Positions 18,140 through 18,576 of a stretch of 18,576 bases of DNA are shown in pieces; position 1 is the first letter of the stretch; every line of letters begins with the position of its first letter. The stretch is from 2-01-FULL-41-26 sp964587505. Its GTDB lineage: Bacteria > Patescibacteriota > Minisyncoccia > 2-02-FULL-40-12 > GWA2-44-9. The position numbers were made by a program, and so were the translations under genes. The DNA is taken from the NCBI GenBank assembly GCA_964587505.1, contig CAZPLD010000013.1, forward strand, positions 1 to 18,576. The letters are read 5' to 3'. The notes beneath the pieces are model-generated. The model searched no databases and was not told the origin of the DNA. It worked only from the letters and a program-made list of their open reading frames with translations.

Positions 18140-18576
18140 ATGGAAGAATTTAAATTTCCCGAAGGATTTAAATGGGGGAGCGCCACATCAGCTCACCAGA
18201 TTGAAGGGGATAACCACAATGATTGGTCCGAGTGGGAAAAAACAAGGCCTCCGGAGTTCCGTTCGGGCAAAGCCTGCGATAGCTACAACCGTTACGAGGA
18301 GGATTTTGATATTGCCAAGAGTTTGAACCAGAATATTCATCGCTTCTCGATAGAATGGTCCCGCATTGAGCCGAAGGAGGGGAGATTTAACCACGAAGCT
18401 ATGCATCATTATATAAATGTAGTCAAGGCATTGAGGGAGAGGGGGATTGAGCCGATGATTACTCTCTGGCACTTCACAAATCCAGTTTGGTTCGCTGAAA
18501 AGGGAGGGTTCCTAAACATTGATAGTCCGGAAATATTTACAAGATACGTAAAGTATGTTGTGGATAACTTAAAAGA
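18140..18576 (+). CDS. Glycoside hydrolase family 1 (beta-glycosidase), N-terminal part
   Basis: Open to the right edge; about 145 residues visible. The start EEFKFPEGFKWGSATSAHQI is the GH1 N-terminal signature (F.WG.ATSA.Q.EG). HRFSIEWSRIEPKEGRFN and MITLWHFTNPVWFA match the following conserved blocks, including the substrate-binding Gln and His. The acid/base TxNEP and nucleophile ITENG motifs lie beyond the window, so activity cannot be judged. GH1 enzymes hydrolyse beta-glucosides or galactosides in the cytoplasm. No Shine-Dalgarno is present. Confidence 0.93.
   Translation, partial: MEEFKFPEGFKWGSATSAHQIEGDNHNDWSEWEKTRPPEFRSGKACDSYNRYEEDFDIAKSLNQNIHRFSIEWSRIEPKEGRFNHEAMHHYINVVKALRERGIEPMITLWHFTNPVWFAEKGGFLNIDSPEIFTRYVKYVVDNLK

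Noticed and set aside
1..18576. CRISPR array, phage or IS transposase
   Set aside because: No regularly spaced direct repeats and no transposase, integrase or Cas-like product seen on either strand.

Overview
The window looks like a compact, AT-rich genome from the Patescibacteria (Candidate Phyla Radiation), most likely the Parcubacteria group. This rests on gene content I recognise (a DUF5671-type membrane protein fused to a pilin-like tail, an HTH plus LAGLIDADG-like protein, a LemA/TPM pair, an FtsB-type septum initiator, many short exported coiled-coil proteins), on very small intergenic gaps, and on frequent starts without a ribosome binding site. No taxonomic search was possible, so this is inference.

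Layout. 1-98 is the last part of lepA. 99-1008 is unusual: a ~250-nt imperfect palindrome, a small minus-strand gene pair with its own terminator, and a second structured block. 1009-1459 holds a short leader ORF and the ftsB/divIC-like gene. 1508-2972 carries tRNA-Gly(CCC), a GC-rich folded element ending in CCA, two small membrane or exported proteins and tRNA-Thr(CGT), with repeated tRNA-Gly 3'-end fragments. 3011-4822 is ftsH (minus), divergent from a release factor 2 gene lacking the usual N-terminal domain. 5725-7334 is ftsE-ftsX. 7411-8707 is tRNA-Gln(CTG), whose CCA end overlaps the ATG of a HAD-like gene, followed by two membrane proteins. 8942-11239 has an HTH protein and lemA-TPM. 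11340-13671 has a compositionally distinct coiled-coil protein, a CYTH protein (minus), a cysteine-containing exported protein and a putative HEXXH metalloprotein. 13739-15140 is a cluster of three small membrane or exported proteins. 15205-15414 (minus) is a small membrane protein with clustered cysteines. 15532-18576 has dCMP deaminase, DUF5671, FKBP isomerase, an M48-like peptidase and the start of a GH1 beta-glycosidase.

How the genes work together. Many products act at the envelope: FtsB, FtsE/FtsX and FtsH in division and membrane quality control; LemA/TPM, FKBP, the M48-like protein and the coiled-coil proteins at or outside the membrane.

Main novelty candidates: (1) a repeated leaderless promoter architecture, in which a -10 box sits 6-7 nt before the start codon in about nine genes; it also re-sets the prfB start to GTG 4937; (2) the folded, CCA-ended element 1632-1782; (3) the ~250-nt palindrome 138-386; (4) the tRNA-Gln/HAD start overlap; (5) an RF2 without domain 1.
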